A stretch of 55,000 nucleotides of DNA, taken from positions 375,124 through 430,123 of the forward strand of contig CAJNDS010002416.1 in assembly GCA_905221605.1 (NCBI GenBank), in the 5' to 3' direction. This stretch comes from Symbiodinium natans. Taxonomy: Eukaryota; Sar; Dinophyceae; Suessiales; Symbiodiniaceae. A program made the position numbers and the translations under genes. A model generated the notes under the pieces. That model was not told the origin of the DNA. It worked only from the letters and a program-made list of their open reading frames with translations, and searched no databases. This document shows positions 10,287-20,443 of this stretch, in pieces (within the stretch, counting starts at the first letter, position 1; each line of letters starts with the position of its first letter).

Positions 10287-10559
10287 CCTTGGCACGCGTT
10301 GGCTACTCGGATTGCAAAGGCGGCCCTCCCGAGCCATATCGCGAAGCAACAACAGCCTTGGCAGCCCCGTGGTGCCCTTTTCCCTTGTTCCGGTTCAAAG
10401 TTCCCTGAGCCAACCCCACAAAGGGTGCCCTTATTGTTATATTGGTTGCTGGGCTGCCAAGCAGCTGAAAACACGCCGATTGACATTTTGCATCTGTGCT
10501 TGGAGACGGCATGCGCGCTTGCTTGTATCCTACGCCGTGGGTATCGTGAGAATCTTTAG
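10287..10559 (+). CDS. Candidate terminal exon interrupted by a hairpin element
   Basis: The frame RVGYSDCKGGPPEPYREATT runs to 10356, is broken by the 105-bp family C element, then resumes as AENTPIDILHLCLETACALA and ends REN-Leu-stop at 10557-10559. The frame is exactly restored if the element and one copy of the 4-bp duplication CAGC are removed. Splice signals at these exact edges are not canonical, so the element may be a recent insertion or a non-standard intron. Function unknown. Confidence 0.45.
   Translation, partial: PWHALATRIAKAALPSHIAKQQQPWQPRGALFPCSGSKFPEPTPQRVPLLLYWLLGCQAAENTPIDILHLCLETACALACILRRGYRENL
10357..10461. mobile_element. MITE-like element, family C, copy 1
   Basis: Terminal inverted repeats CTTGGCAGCCC / GGGCTGCCAAG, with duplication CAGC on each side (10353-10356 and 10462-10465). 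The inner motif CAAAGGGTGCCCTTATT is shared with other family C copies. Confidence 0.8.
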
Positions 10560-10599
10560 TTCCGTCATGTCCCATCGAGAGTTATTGTCACTGCATCCC

Positions 10600-13030
10600 A
10601 ACAGCGGTTTAAGCGTGGCCAGGATCTCGCGGGCATTGCCGCCGGCAGCACCTTGGCAAGCAAACTGTGACCACTGCAGTGAACAAACATGCGGATTTTC
10701 GCACATGCATCGTTATAGAACAAGTCAGTGCGCATACCCGTATGATCCGCCCACACACATATTGGCACGAACGCACGCAGACAGTCGAATTTGGAATTGG
10801 GCTGGAGGATTGTAGCATAGCTCCTTAAAGCAGATGGCCCGGCAAGTACTTGCGCACGCTCCTAATCTGGCTAGCCTCACATGACTACAGTGCCGTGCTC
10901 ATGTTTTTTGGGCGCGCGCTTTGTAGGAAACCACTTGGGGACAATTTAGTATGGGCTTGACCCTCGCGATGTTCAAGAATTAGTGCCGCGCCTTGCTGTG
11001 TACGTATGTATATATGTATGCATATTACAGTTATTCAGTACAAAAAGCAAACACAACAACTCATGTACATACCTGAATACACACACACAGACGATGGTCG
11101 CCAAGACCCACGTGCCTCCCACAGGTTTAGGGTGTGTCGCGCTCACCTTCGCCGACGCGCCCCTAAGTTAGGGATGCTGGCTGGAGATGCAACATAGGGG
11201 CCAGGGTGCTTGAGCATACTCCAGCAAGCAAGACGAAGGGCAATCACCCTTTCAGTTGCTACCCTTATAGCCTGAACAAATTAAAAGCAGCACGTGGTGC
11301 CTGATGCCAAGCATAAACTCCTCGACGCTAAAGCCTAAGCTCCTGAACTTTAAGGCAATCGGGCTCCTCAAACCCTTATACATTCCATCACCCTATAAGC
11401 CGTTTAGTTATACCTAAACCCTGACCCCCAAACCAAGTTGTGTCCTGAAACCCAACAGAACCAGCTTGGTTGGAGAAAGGCTTCCCCATCGCAGGCGCCT
11501 CCATGTCACTTGGACTTTGCTTTGCAGGGCCATGGTTCAGGGGTGAGGGTTTAGGGTTTAGGGTTTAGGGTTTAGGGTTTAGGGTTTAGGGTTCAGGGGT
11601 GCAAGATCGTGCTTAGGGTGTTAGGGTGTTGCATGGTGTTGCTGATTGTTAGTCATCCAAGCATCGCTTGAACAACGACAGCTTGTGTATTTCGGGTTTT
11701 GCGGGAGTTTGTGTATCAAGCTTCAGGGTCTTTAACGTATAGAGCAGTTTAGGGCCTGGGGAACCCTAAGCCCGAAACCCCAAACCCTACATCCCAAGCC
11801 CTAAACCTCCGAACCCCCAAACCCTAACCCCAAAGTCCTACGCCCTACAAAGCCCTAAGCCCTTTTGCGGGTAAATCCTAAACCCTAAACCCTAAACCCT
11901 AGTTTGGGGAGGGCGTGGTGCGGCCACCAGGATCCATCTCAGCGCGGATCTGAGCTCATGCCGGGCCGCCCGGAAGGGTCAGGGTTGAGCTAGGGTCTAG
12001 GGTTTAGGGTTTAGGGTTGAGGGGTGAAGGTTGAGGGCTGAGGGTTGAGGGTTCAGGGTTTAGAGTTCAGGGTTTCGGGCTCAGGGGATAGTTGATAGGG
12101 TTTCGGGAGCAGAGGGTTTTATAGGGTGTTATCGAGTTTGCAGGGTTTATCAGGTTTAGGGGGCTTATAGGGTTTAGGGGGTAGTTTAGGATTTATAGGG
12201 CTTTATAGGGTTTTATAGGGTTTTATAGGGTGTTATAGGGTTTATAGGGTTTATAGGGTTTTAGGGGGTTTTTACGGTTTAGGGCGTAGTGTATAGGGTT
12301 TCGGGTTGATAGGGTTTACAGGGTTTTGGGATTTGGGTTTCGGGTTTGGTCGTCGCCCGGGCTATCGTTAAGATATAGGTAGGCACTACTTATGACCTGT
12401 GGCGATCTTCTACAAGCTGAAGCTCTTCTAGCTCCTGAACCCCTACACATCTAAGCGCCGAGCCCAAACCCGCATCCTCAACTCATGAACCGATCAACCA
12501 CCCGAAGCCACGAGCAGATATGCTAGCCGAAACCTGCCTATAGGGCAATTTGCCATTGGCACCTTAAAATTAAAGGACTAGGGCAATTTGTTGCTATTTA
12601 CACCTATTAACAATGTCAATAACTCAGGTGCCTGTCCTTTCTGCGGGAATTATAATAGCTTCTTCTAGGCTCACCCGGAACTCCAAAGTTTTCTTTTAAT
12701 AAAGACCGCAACCCAACACCTGAAACCCTCCAGCCTCAGTCCAAAAACCGGTAATTCCTCAAACCCTCCACCCAAATAACCCCCAAAACTTGGGATGCTC
12801 CCCCATATACTAACAGTCCTTGATAGGGATTATATAATTGGGGGGGTAAATCCCTATGAGGACTTTGTAATTGGGGGTACTATTATCCCTATGAGGACTT
12901 CTTGTATAAGGGGGAGGATCCCAACCCTAAACCCTAAAACCCTAAACCCTAAAAGCCTAAACCCCACAACTTCCTACACTTTGAAACCCCTCAACCCCTC
13001 AACCCCTCAACCCTTCAAACCTGCGGGCAC
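10600..13030. other. Region without a supportable gene
   Basis: 10600-11480 is unique-looking DNA with several overlapping open frames and no decisive coding signal. 11540-12320 is degenerate telomere-like repeats, including a GGGTTTATA-rich variant section at 12120-12320. 12380-12780 is AT-richer unique DNA. A short GC-rich open frame near 11930-11985 could be an exon but has no support beyond composition. Confidence 0.5.
12790..12924. mobile_element. MITE-like element, family B, copy 1
   Basis: Ends TTGGGATGCTCCCCC and, inverted, TTGGGATCCTCCCCC. The inner blocks ACTAACAGTCCTT and AATCCCTATGAGGACT are shared with copies at 24695 and 47773. About 135 bp, with one internal block apparently duplicated. 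Confidence 0.75.
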
Positions 13031-13039
13031 CCGTTTCAG

Positions 13040-13113
13040 GCCTCTGCCGCGCACGGCCACGAGGCGGAGCCTACTGCGTCCTGCTTTGCCGGGCGCACCT
13101 CGGCCAGTGACAG
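13040..13113 (+). CDS. Candidate exon, unknown
   Basis: Bounded by a good acceptor (CCGTTTCAG) and a GT donor (GACAG|GTTTTGG). Reads ASAAHGHEAEPTASCFAGRT and ends SASD. GC-rich with normal codon use; neighbouring exons not identified. Confidence 0.4.
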
Positions 13114-13280
13114 GTTTTGGGGCGATGTTCTAGGTTTTTCTTGTTGTGCCTGTGTGGGGTCTTATAGAGTCTGTATGTTTTAAAGGTTTTTATCAGATCA
13201 GAATGGCCTGTACTAGGGTTTAGGGTAAGCCCAGACACCCTACTTGCAGGTTCATGCGTACTTAAAACCCACGTGTAAGT

Positions 13281-13604
13281 CTACCTTACATCCCACTTAG
13301 GGGACTCAGGGGGCTTCTTGCTTGCGCACTCCTCAGGGCAACCGTCCTCGTCAAGCGGGTCTCTGGTACCTAAATGTGTACAACCTTGCGGGAAACACAG
13401 CAGCACCAGATCAAAATTTGTGTTCGAAGGTGGCTGCAGGGAGAAGCAGGGACTGTTGCCTGCATCACTGACATCGCTGCACTCTGCGCCAAAAGCGCGG
13501 TAGAGCTGTACGAGCGGGCAAGCAAGCGGCAAGCTACCAGCACAGCTGAGCGTAGCTGCCAATGCGAACCCCGTACACACTGCCCGTAAACTACTTGTAC
13601 GCAT
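13281..13604 (-). CDS. Possible secreted Cys-rich protein (107 residues)
   Basis: A single uninterrupted minus-strand frame starting MRTSSLRAVCTGFALAATLS. The N-terminus is a plausible signal peptide: two basic residues, then about 15 hydrophobic or small residues. The remainder carries about seven more cysteines and an acidic/Pro-rich tail ending with a stop at 13281. A plus-strand frame (13374-13589) is also open over the same DNA, so the strand is not certain. It would be the only gene on the minus strand here. No family recognised. Confidence 0.35.
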   Translation of the reverse strand: MRTSSLRAVCTGFALAATLSCAGSLPLACPLVQLYRAFGAECSDVSDAGNSPCFSLQPPSNTNFDLVLLCFPQGCTHLGTRDPLDEDGCPEECASKKPPESPKWDVR

Positions 13605-13987
13605 AACCTCTCACTCGACATGTTCATTCTTCACTCCAAGCTTTTGCATGAGATCCATGGCTTTGCGCTCCATAGATCCGCGTGGCGCCTGGGGGCTTCT
13701 AGGTATAGTCATATTTGGGGTTATAAGTACCCTGAACCTCCAAGCAAAGCCCGCACTTAGGATTGATTTTTTCGTCGGGCCTTGCATCTCGCTTTCTGCA
13801 GCACGAGCACCACAGCGACCTAGACGTCTAAATCCTGCAGCATGGGACCCCCGAAACTCCCAACAGCCCTACATGTTGCCCGTCGTGTGCACTGCCCTAA
13901 ACGCGAAACCCTCAACCCTCAACCCTAAACCCTCAACCCCGAACCCTCAACCCTAAACCCTCAACCCTCAACCCTAAACCCTAAACC

Positions 13988-14308
13988 CTGCAGCAAGCCA
14001 TGCATGCACTGAGGTGCCGTGCACCCGGTGCAGCCCTATCGGTGGCAGCCAAAGCCGTTCGAATCTCAGGGGGGTGAATCAGCCACTAACTCGGCTATAT
14101 TTCCCCTTTTAGGGTTTAGGGTTTAGGGTTAACGTCGGTAGGCCCTTGGGACATGTCATATTTTCCGTTTTAGGGTTTAGGGTTTGTTAGGGCTTAGGGG
14201 TTAAGAGGATGTTCTTCAAGATTTTTTCCAGAGGGTTTCAGGGGCCATCCTGGCTAACATCCATCGCCGAGTTGGGCGAGTAGGGGGCAACGTGTCCCTG
14301 AAGCTATA
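13988..14308 (+). CDS. Two-exon coding segment ending in a stop, unknown
   Basis: Exon about 13988-14072 reads LQQAMHALRCRAPGAALSVA to AKAVRIS. Exon about 14241-14308 continues GAILANIHRRVGRVGGNVSL and stops. CAGGGG is present at both edges (14067-14072 and 14239-14244), and removing one copy with the intervening DNA joins the frames exactly. The intervening DNA includes a family D element with a TTTAGGG tract inside it. The product is not recognised. Confidence 0.45.
14137..14240. mobile_element. MITE-like element, family D, with internal telomere tract
   Basis: Starts GGTAGGCCCTTGGGACAT and ends CCAGAGGGTTTCAG, as do copies at about 15091-15172, 20709-20790 and 36591-36662. Between the conserved halves the usual short linker is replaced by TTTTAGGGTTTAGGGTTT and flanking repeats. 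Confidence 0.65.
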
Positions 14309-14589
14309 AATTTGGACGAGGCCGGAACTGAAAACACTACGCCACACCGAGACTCTCAAGCCCAAACCCTATTCCAAAAGCACCCTGAAGCCAAAACCCT
14401 AAGCCCTTATCAACCCTAAGCCCTGCACCCTAAACTTGCCGGAATCTCCTCCGTGAGCAGCAGCGACCCCAAGCCCTGCACTGAACCCCGATCTGCCCCC
14501 TAAACCCCTCTAGATCCTCTAAATCCAGTAAACCCCCATGCGCTAGTATCCCTAAACCCGCTCCCTACCACCCCCAAACCCCTAACCAG

Positions 14590-14700
14590 TTTGGGGTTTA
14601 GCGGTTTAGGGGTTTAGGGGTTTAGGGGTTTTTGGGGTTTAGGGGTTTAGGGTTTAGGGGTTTAGGGTTTAGGGGTTTAGGGGTTTAGGGGTTTAGGGGT
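14590..14700. repeat. Octamer variant tract (TTTAGGGG)n
   Basis: A block built mainly of GGGGTTTA rather than the heptamer. A second block with the same octamer lies at 14813-14855. Similar octamer blocks occur at 34855-34940, 36949-37030 and, in the complementary orientation, 51300-51660. Confidence 0.85.
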
Positions 14701-14770
14701 GGTGGCCGCCCTTGCTTGGTGCCAGGCGCCATCTCCCTCTCGGCAGTTTGCTGGAGGCGTGTGGTGCTCT
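14700..14770 (+). CDS. Candidate exon, unknown
   Basis: Frame VAALAWCQAPSPSRQFAGGV lies between two octamer tracts. Short, supported only by composition and openness. Confidence 0.25.
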
Positions 14771-15090
14771 TTGGGGTGTACTTAGACCTTTTTGGGGAGG
14801 GGGGGCTGGGGGAGGGTTTAGGGGTTTAGGGGTTTAGGGGTTTAGGGGTTTAGGGTGCCTATTCTTGATGTCATTCGGGCTATAGAAGGGGTACCCCTTG
14901 TTTGGGAACAGCCATCTACCCTTCAAAGGGTCACCCCCTTCTCTCACTTCAGAGATGACCAACGTCAAGAGTATCCTGACCTGACCGTGGCTCCAAGTGT
15001 ATGACGTCTAGGGTTTAGGGTTTGGCTTTTGGCTTTTAGGGTTTAGGGTTTAGGGTTTAGGGTTTAGGGTTTAGGGTTTAGGGTTTAGGT

Positions 15091-15172
15091 CCCCTTGGGA
15101 CATTTTATATTCTCCCTCGTTGGGATTACGCGGATCATATCCAGGATCATTTTTCAGAGGGTTTTTCATTTA
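15091..15172. mobile_element. MITE-like element, family D, copy 2
   Basis: Contains CCTTGGGACATTTTATATTC, GGATCATATCCAGGATCAT and TCAGAGGGTTTTTCA in the family order. It directly abuts a TTTAGGG tract. 15180-15600 holds no supported gene. Confidence 0.6.
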
Positions 15173-15663
15173 CAAACATGCAACAGAATGTCCACCTTTG
15201 CTTCCCTCCCCTTCCCCTCGACTCAAGAGAGAACGTTAAATTGACAACGACCACAACGGCTACACAACTTCCACACCTGCCCCAGCCCACATTTCTTCGG
15301 CTTCGAAAGCCCTAACCCCTAAACCCCAAGCCCTAAACCTTAAACCCTTGGTTGGAGTTAGCGACCCCAGACCCACCCTAGAACCTAAGCCTCTTGAGAC
15401 CTCCAGTTGGTGCTAGGGTTCAGAGACTATACATCGATCTTGGGCCGTCATGGGTTCTGAGCCTCAGATGCCTCCCTAACCCCGAAACCCCTAAACCAAC
15501 CCCCTAAACCCCGAAAAACTCCCTACTGTAGGGTTCCTATAGCTCCCAGGGTCGGAGGGTTCCTTAGAGGTGCGAGGGTTCCTATGGTTTTCTCCGAAGA
15601 ATCTGTAGGGTTGCCCTAAACCCTAAACCCTAAACCCTAAACCCTAAACCCCAAACCCCAGAG

Positions 15664-15743
15664 GTCCGTTTGCGCTCATTCCGTTCCCGGCGGACCACGT
15701 ATACCCGGAGCTCCTCGACAGCGACCTAATCTGGGTCCTATAA
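15664..15743 (+). CDS. Candidate terminal exon, unknown
   Basis: After an AG at the end of a CCCTAAA tract the frame reads PFALIPFPADHVYPELLDSD, then LIWVL and a stop. Strong protein-like composition. Upstream partners are not resolved. The following 15744-16400 holds two imperfect hairpins (near 15908-15975 and 16120-16215) and no supported gene. Confidence 0.4.
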
Positions 15744-16417
15744 GCCCTGTCATCAGTCTAAGGGCAGCGAGATGCTGAGTCATAACTAAGAAGAATGTTC
15801 ACGAAAAGTACAGCAACAAGCATGTGAGCGATTTAAGTAGTATCCTTACGAAGGTAGAATGATGTTGGGGTGCTTGCTTGGGTGGTTTTGTTCTTAGTAG
15901 TAGAGTAGGTACCTTTAACCTTTTTGGGGTAGTATAATCCCCTTACAATCCCAAAGGTTAACCTGTAATTCCCCAGGTTACTGGACAACTAAGTGTTGCC
16001 GGGGAGACGCTCGGAGGTTCGTCGTGGATGTGGAGGAGAAGGATACCGAGTGATCCCGATGTGAATCGTTGGGTTCATGTGCTCTCTTCCCTCTGTGGCT
16101 CTTTCAAAACCCTCTTCCCCAAACCTATTAGGCCCAAAAGTAAGCCCTGAGGTCCCTGTATCTAAATTGGGTATACTTTGGGCCTTAAAGTACCTCCTCT
16201 ACAAGGACCTTGGGGCCTATGTTTTTACTACAAAGGCAGACAAACCTTTTAGGGCAAGCCCTAGACACTATGGACTCATCGCCGGTAAATGAGGCTCTGT
16301 AGCTGTGGCACAGAGAATGACACTCCACAGAGGGGGGGGGGTAGAGATCGATTGAATGCAGCAGGTCGCGGCAGTGTGCCGGGTTTAGCGTTTAGGGTTG
16401 AGGGTTTAGGACTTAGG

Positions 16418-16541
16418 GGCCTCCTGGCTCACGATTTCTGGACGCTGAGCCTAGAACAGGGTATGTCATGCAGGAGCTGCAATGATTGCCAAGTGTTTGA
16501 CGAGTTCAACTCCACACCATTGAGTCCCCACCCAATGCCCC
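16418..16541 (+). CDS. Candidate exon, unknown
   Basis: Open frame LLAHDFWTLSLEQGMSCRSC continuing NDCQVFDEFNSTPLS, between a degenerate TTTAGGG block and a CCCTAAA block. The paired Cys (CRSCNDC) are notable, but no domain is recognised. Confidence 0.35.
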
Positions 16542-16609
16542 CCCCCCCCCTGGCCCTAAACCCTAAACCCTAAACCCTAAACCCTAAACCCTAAACCCTA
16601 AACCCAAGT

Positions 16610-16700
16610 GACCTGCAGCACGGCTCCTATTTTCCAAGCCCCGCTTCAAGGCGGGCCTTTGGGCGCCATGCACCGAAAATGTGCCTGCGGTTGAGGGTTC
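16610..16700 (+). CDS. Candidate exon, unknown
   Basis: Frame DLQHGSYFPSPASRRAFGRH continues APKMCLRLR between a CCCTAAA tract and a TTTAGGG tract. Another frame is open for part of the length, so support is modest. Confidence 0.3.
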
Positions 16701-16750
16701 AAGGGTGTCTGTTTAGGGTTTAGGGTTTAGGGTTTAGGGTTTAGGGTTTA

Positions 16751-16803
16751 GGGTTTTAGGGTTTTAGGGTTTTAGGGTTTTAGGGTTTTAGGGTTTTAGG
16801 GTT
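16751..16803. repeat. Octamer variant tract (TTTTAGGG)n
   Basis: Six to seven copies of TTTTAGGG in a row, flanked on both sides by the normal heptamer, as if one mutated unit had been amplified. Confidence 0.9.
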
Positions 16804-16900
16804 TAGGGTTTAGGGAGGCCGTTGTAAGTTTAAGGCTCATATCTGTCGACTTACTGGCTCTCAGGGGGCAATTCGCCCGATTTACTACGGTACTCCCGGG

Positions 16901-17074
16901 CCCTAAACCCTAAACCCTAAACCCTAAACCCTAAACCCTAAACCCTAAACCCTAAACCCTAAACCCTAAACCCTAAACCCTAAACCCTAAACCCTAAACC
17001 CTAAACCCTAAACCCTAAACCCTAAACCCTAAACCCTAAACCCTAAACCCTAAACCCTAAACCCTAAACCCTAA
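16901..17074. repeat. Longest pure (CCCTAAA)n block
   Basis: About 24 perfect copies, the longest uninterrupted telomere-type block in the window. It ends in the unique sequence GCGTAGCCC. No gene in 17075-17330, only degenerate TTTAGGG copies. Confidence 0.95.
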
Positions 17075-17336
17075 GCGTAGCCCATTGGCGCATTCGACCT
17101 TGGGAGGGGTCTGAATTCGGCTTGGCAGTCTTTATAGGGTTTGCCCCTTGGTTGGGTCTGGGCTGTCGGGAGTTTCGGTTTAGGGTTTAGGGTTTAGGGT
17201 TCAGGGTTCAGGGTTTAGGGTTTAGGGTTTAGGGTTCAGGGTTCAGGGTTCAGGGTTTCGAGTTTAGGGTTTAGAGTTTAGGGTTTAGGGTTTAGGGTTT
17301 CGGGAAACCCTAAACCCCCCTCGCAGGCACTGGCAG

Positions 17337-17395
17337 CCTATGGAGGTATGGCACCCACGACCGTCCGGGCGAAGAAGTTGGAGGCTGGGATTGAG
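17337..17395 (+). CDS. Candidate exon, unknown
   Basis: Acceptor TCGCAG, then ALAAYGGMAPTTVRAKKLEA to GIEG, ending at a TTTAGGG tract. Left CCCTAAA and right TTTAGGG flanks match the pattern of the ankyrin exons. Confidence 0.4.
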
Positions 17396-17572
17396 GGTTT
17401 AGGTTTTAAGGTTTAGGGATTGAGAAGCCGGGGCGGGTTGGGCTTCGGGATGTTTCGGGTGGCGTGGAATGATGGAGCCCTTTGCGTGGTCTGGTTCAGG
17501 GTTTGGGGTTTGGGGTTTAGGGTGTCTGGGCGTTCGTGTGGTTTCCTCTGGCGCGCACTAGACGAACTCAAG

Positions 17573-17662
17573 GGATTAGAGGACCTTAGGGGTTCTTTGG
17601 GGTTAGTTAGGGGCTACTTGGGTATACAGGGACTATATAAGGTACACATTGGGGATATATAG
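17573..17662. mobile_element. Short dispersed element, family K
   Basis: The block GGACCTTAGGGGTTCTTTGG continuing to GGGTATA is repeated at 34290-34345. Its ends are not well defined. Confidence 0.4.
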
Positions 17663-17779
17663 GGGAGACTAAGTGTCCCTTCTGGGGGGCCCTCCTTGTA
17701 CCCCTTCAAAAGCCCAGCTCATGGGCTGCTTCTGGGGCCTCTGTTTTTGTGGGTGGGCCCCATTTTGTTTGTTCGTGTG

Positions 17780-17909
17780 CTTGGTGGCCGGGTGGTACCC
17801 TTTACCCTCTTTTTTGGGTTTTGGGTTTAGGGTAGCCCAGTGGTTCCCTTGTAAGGTAACCAACCAACAAAGGGTGCCCTTACTATGGGATGATTGCTGG
17901 GCTAAAAGG
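17780..17909. mobile_element. MITE-like element, family C, copy 2
   Basis: CTTGGTGGCCGGGTGGTACCC at the left, the inner block CAACAAAGGGTGCCCTTA, and TGCTGGGCTAAAAGG at the right. A short GGGTTTAGGG lies inside the left half. Confidence 0.55.
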
Positions 17910-17973
17910 TATGGGACCCCGTACAAGTAGAAATGATGTGAGGTCGGGCTGCGTAGGCATGTTTTCTCCGCAG

Positions 17974-18025
17974 GGCATCGGTTCGGAGGCGTCTACGCGG
18001 GCTACCCGCTGAAGATGTCGGGCGC
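17974..18025 (+). CDS. Candidate exon, unknown
   Basis: Strong pyrimidine tract and acceptor (TTTTCTCCGCAG), then HRFGGVYAGYPLKMSGA, then a GT donor at 18026. Canonical on both sides. Confidence 0.45.
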
Positions 18026-18079
18026 GTAGGGCCCCGGCTAGCTTTCACCACGCGTTACCCCACTCTCGTGTAGCCTGGT

Positions 18080-18271
18080 TTGCTACCGAAAATGCAAGCT
18101 CCAAAGTATGACACCAACCTCAACTGGCAAAAACAAAATGCTCTGCATGTTGCTGTGTCTGATATACGCCAGAGGGATGCACAACTCAACCCACTACCTG
18201 ACGCTACGTCATCATCTCTCAAGAGCCCTAGCCCTAAACACTTGAACCGAAGTGCCATTCTCTCGGCCTGA
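18080..18271 (+). CDS. Small ORF, unknown (63 residues)
   Basis: Open frame containing YDTNLNWQKQNALHVAVSDI, then a Ser/Pro-rich tail and a stop. The segment NALHVAV resembles an ankyrin first helix but stands alone. It may be an exon of a larger gene. Confidence 0.35.
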   Translation: MLPKMQAPKYDTNLNWQKQNALHVAVSDIRQRDAQLNPLPDATSSSLKSPSPKHLNRSAILSA

Positions 18272-18477
18272 AACCCTAACAAGACCCCTAAACATCGAAC
18301 CCCGAACCCTAAATCCCAAACCCCCAAACCCTAAACCCTCAACCGGCTCTAAACCCTAAACCCCAAACCCTACAGCCGCTGGAGAGGCCTCCCTCCAGGG
18401 TGCACCATGGAGCAAGGCGCGGAGATTGGGTGACGTCACGGGGTTGGGAGCATGCCATAAACGGCCCCAACTCACTA

Positions 18478-18600
18478 GAATAATTTTCCTTTTATTGGGT
18501 TTTGGGAGGATCATATTTAGGAATCTTTTGCCCTTATTGGATTTTGGGAGGATCATATTTAGGAATTTGGTTTGCGAAGTTTTCGGGTTTTCAGGGGGTT
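18478..18600. mobile_element. Partial family D element with an internal duplication
   Basis: The segment TTTTGGGAGGATCATATTTAG occurs twice in tandem, about 60 bp apart, and matches the inner part of family D. Confidence 0.5.
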
Positions 18601-18743
18601 CTGAGGTTTCTGCAGGTTTAAACCCTATTATCCCCTAAACCCTAAATCCTAAACCTTACAGCCCTAAACCCTAAATTCTAAAAGCCTAACTCTGAGGCCC
18701 TTCACTGTAGGAGGTAGGTGTAGCAAAGGATCCCCGACTCCAG

Positions 18744-18803
18744 GCGACCATCACAAAAGCCCAAGATGCCTTGGCCGAGGACACGTGTCGGTTGGCCTTG
18801 AGG
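18744..18803 (+). CDS. Candidate exon, unknown
   Basis: Acceptor GACTCCAG, then ATITKAQDALAEDTCRLALR, ending at a TTTAGGG tract. Helical character. Confidence 0.4.
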
Positions 18804-18890
18804 GTTTAGGGTTTGTAGGGTTTTGGGTTTATAGGGCTTAGGGTTTAGAGGGTTTAGGGTCTAGGGAGGGTGTAGGGTTTAGGCTTCGGT

Positions 18891-18972
18891 TATGAGGGCC
18901 GCGCTCGTGTTTGTTTTTAAGGGGTCGTCGAAAGAGTTGTACACCCGCAGGTTCAAAACAACCGAAAAATAG
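18891..18972 (+). CDS. Candidate exon or small ORF, unknown
   Basis: Frame MRAALVFVFKGSSKELYTRR followed by FKTTEK and a stop. Supported only by openness and composition. Confidence 0.25.
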
Positions 18973-19100
18973 CCCGAAACCGGCGTAAACCGTAAACCCT
19001 AAACCCTAAACCCTAAACCCTAAAACCTAAACCCTAAACCCTAAACCCTAAACCCCACCTTCCAAAATTTTTGGCCAGAGCGTGGTGCTAGGCGGCATTT

Positions 19101-19222
19101 TCCTACGACCCAGAGTAGGCCACCATTCCCTTCTTTTGGGGTCTAGGTTCCCGGTTTTTTTTTAGCTCCTTTAAGCCAAAAAGGGTACCCTTTTTGAACC
19201 TGGCTTAGTCTTGGGCCTTGTT
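19101..19222. mobile_element. MITE-like element, family E, copy 2
   Basis: ACGACCCAGAGTAGGCC at the left, AAGCCAAAAAGGGTACCC inside, and a TCTTGGGCCTT end, parallel to copies 1 and 3. Confidence 0.6.
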
Positions 19223-19258
19223 TCTTTTCTCACGGGAATGTGAGATCTTTCTTTTCTC

Positions 19259-19390
19259 CTTGGTAGCCCACTGGTAGCCTTTTGCCCATTTTTTGGTTCC
19301 GGATTACCCTTATAACACAATCAACCTCAAAAAGATGAAACTCTTATACCTTATATGGTTACTAAGAATGTGTTTACTGGGCTACCAGGC
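19259..19390. mobile_element. MITE-like element, family C, copy 3
   Basis: Ends CTTGGTAGCCCACTGG and TACTGGGCTACCAGG, inverted to each other. The inner part includes AATCAACCTCAAAAAG and is longer than in other copies. 19395-19680 shows no supported gene. Confidence 0.65.
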
Positions 19391-19681
19391 TTCACTCAAG
19401 AGAAGGTTAGCTCAAATCTTCGAGGGAAGTAGCCACCCCAAAAGGCTCGAGCTGCTTTGTATGCTGTTTTCGGGGGGGCACCCCCCCCGCCCCTTCTATT
19501 ACTTACTCCCATCTTCGTGATAATACGTGAGAATAGTATAGGGAAGTATATGAGGTCATTTATAATTGGGGATTTTTTTGGGGGGGGAGGACTTGAAGAT
19601 TAGGGGGAGGCGAATACACGGCGATGCTTCTTTGGCCTTGTTTCTTCTCAATTTCGGTGTCTGAGCTGAAAGTCTGGGACC

Positions 19682-19832
19682 TAACCCTAAACCCTTACCC
19701 TAAACCCTAAACCCTAAACCCTAAACCCTAAACCCTAAACCCTAAACCCTAAACCCTAAACCCTAAACCCTAAACCCTAAACCCTAAACCCTAAACCCTA
19801 AACCCTAAACCCTAACCCTAAACCCTAAACCC
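19682..19832. repeat. Long (CCCTAAA)n block
   Basis: About 20 copies, nearly perfect, ending directly at the exon candidate that starts at 19832. Confidence 0.95.
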
Positions 19833-19911
19833 TTGGCCAGGAGATGGCCTTGCCAGAGACGGCCTCCATCTCGGGAGATGGCGAAGTTGGTGCTTCGGGC
19901 TTCGGGCTCCC
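19832..19911 (+). CDS. Candidate exon, unknown
   Basis: Frame LGQEMALPETASISGDGEVG continues ASGFGLP. A further open frame at 19964-20149 (containing YFQLRTCPSFVSKAELSTG) may belong to the same gene. Junctions not resolved. Confidence 0.3.
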
Positions 19912-20443
19912 TAAACCCTAACCCCCTATAAGCCTTTAAAAAAAGATGTAGGGGCCGAAGGCTATGCTGAAGTCTGCGTCCGCACCTCAAGAGCCATATT
20001 TTCAGCTTCGAACCTGTCCCTCTTTTGTTAGCAAAGCTGAACTCTCAACCGGAAACCCTCCAAGACCTGTCTTGAGATGCCTGCTGCAATCAACACAAAC
20101 AGAGAGAGGGCACATGCGCGGGGTCGGGGGGGGGAAACACGAAGTGTAATGTATATATATATATATGTATAGATTATATATATATATATATATCTCCGTA
20201 TATGCATGCTCTTTCACCTGACCACAACTTACTGTTTTCAAAATACGGAGCTGGGATTTAGGTACCTTCTTCCGACTTCTTCCGCACTCGATCTCAACCC
20301 TAAACCCCTCAATCCGTCAAACCTTCCTCGACTGACCCTAGACCCTAACCCTAAACCCTAAACCCTGAACCCTATCTCAAGGTTCCTGGAGGCATGGCCG
20401 CTTTCCGGCAGACGCTGGCGCTGCCGCAAGCCGAAGAGGGGGG

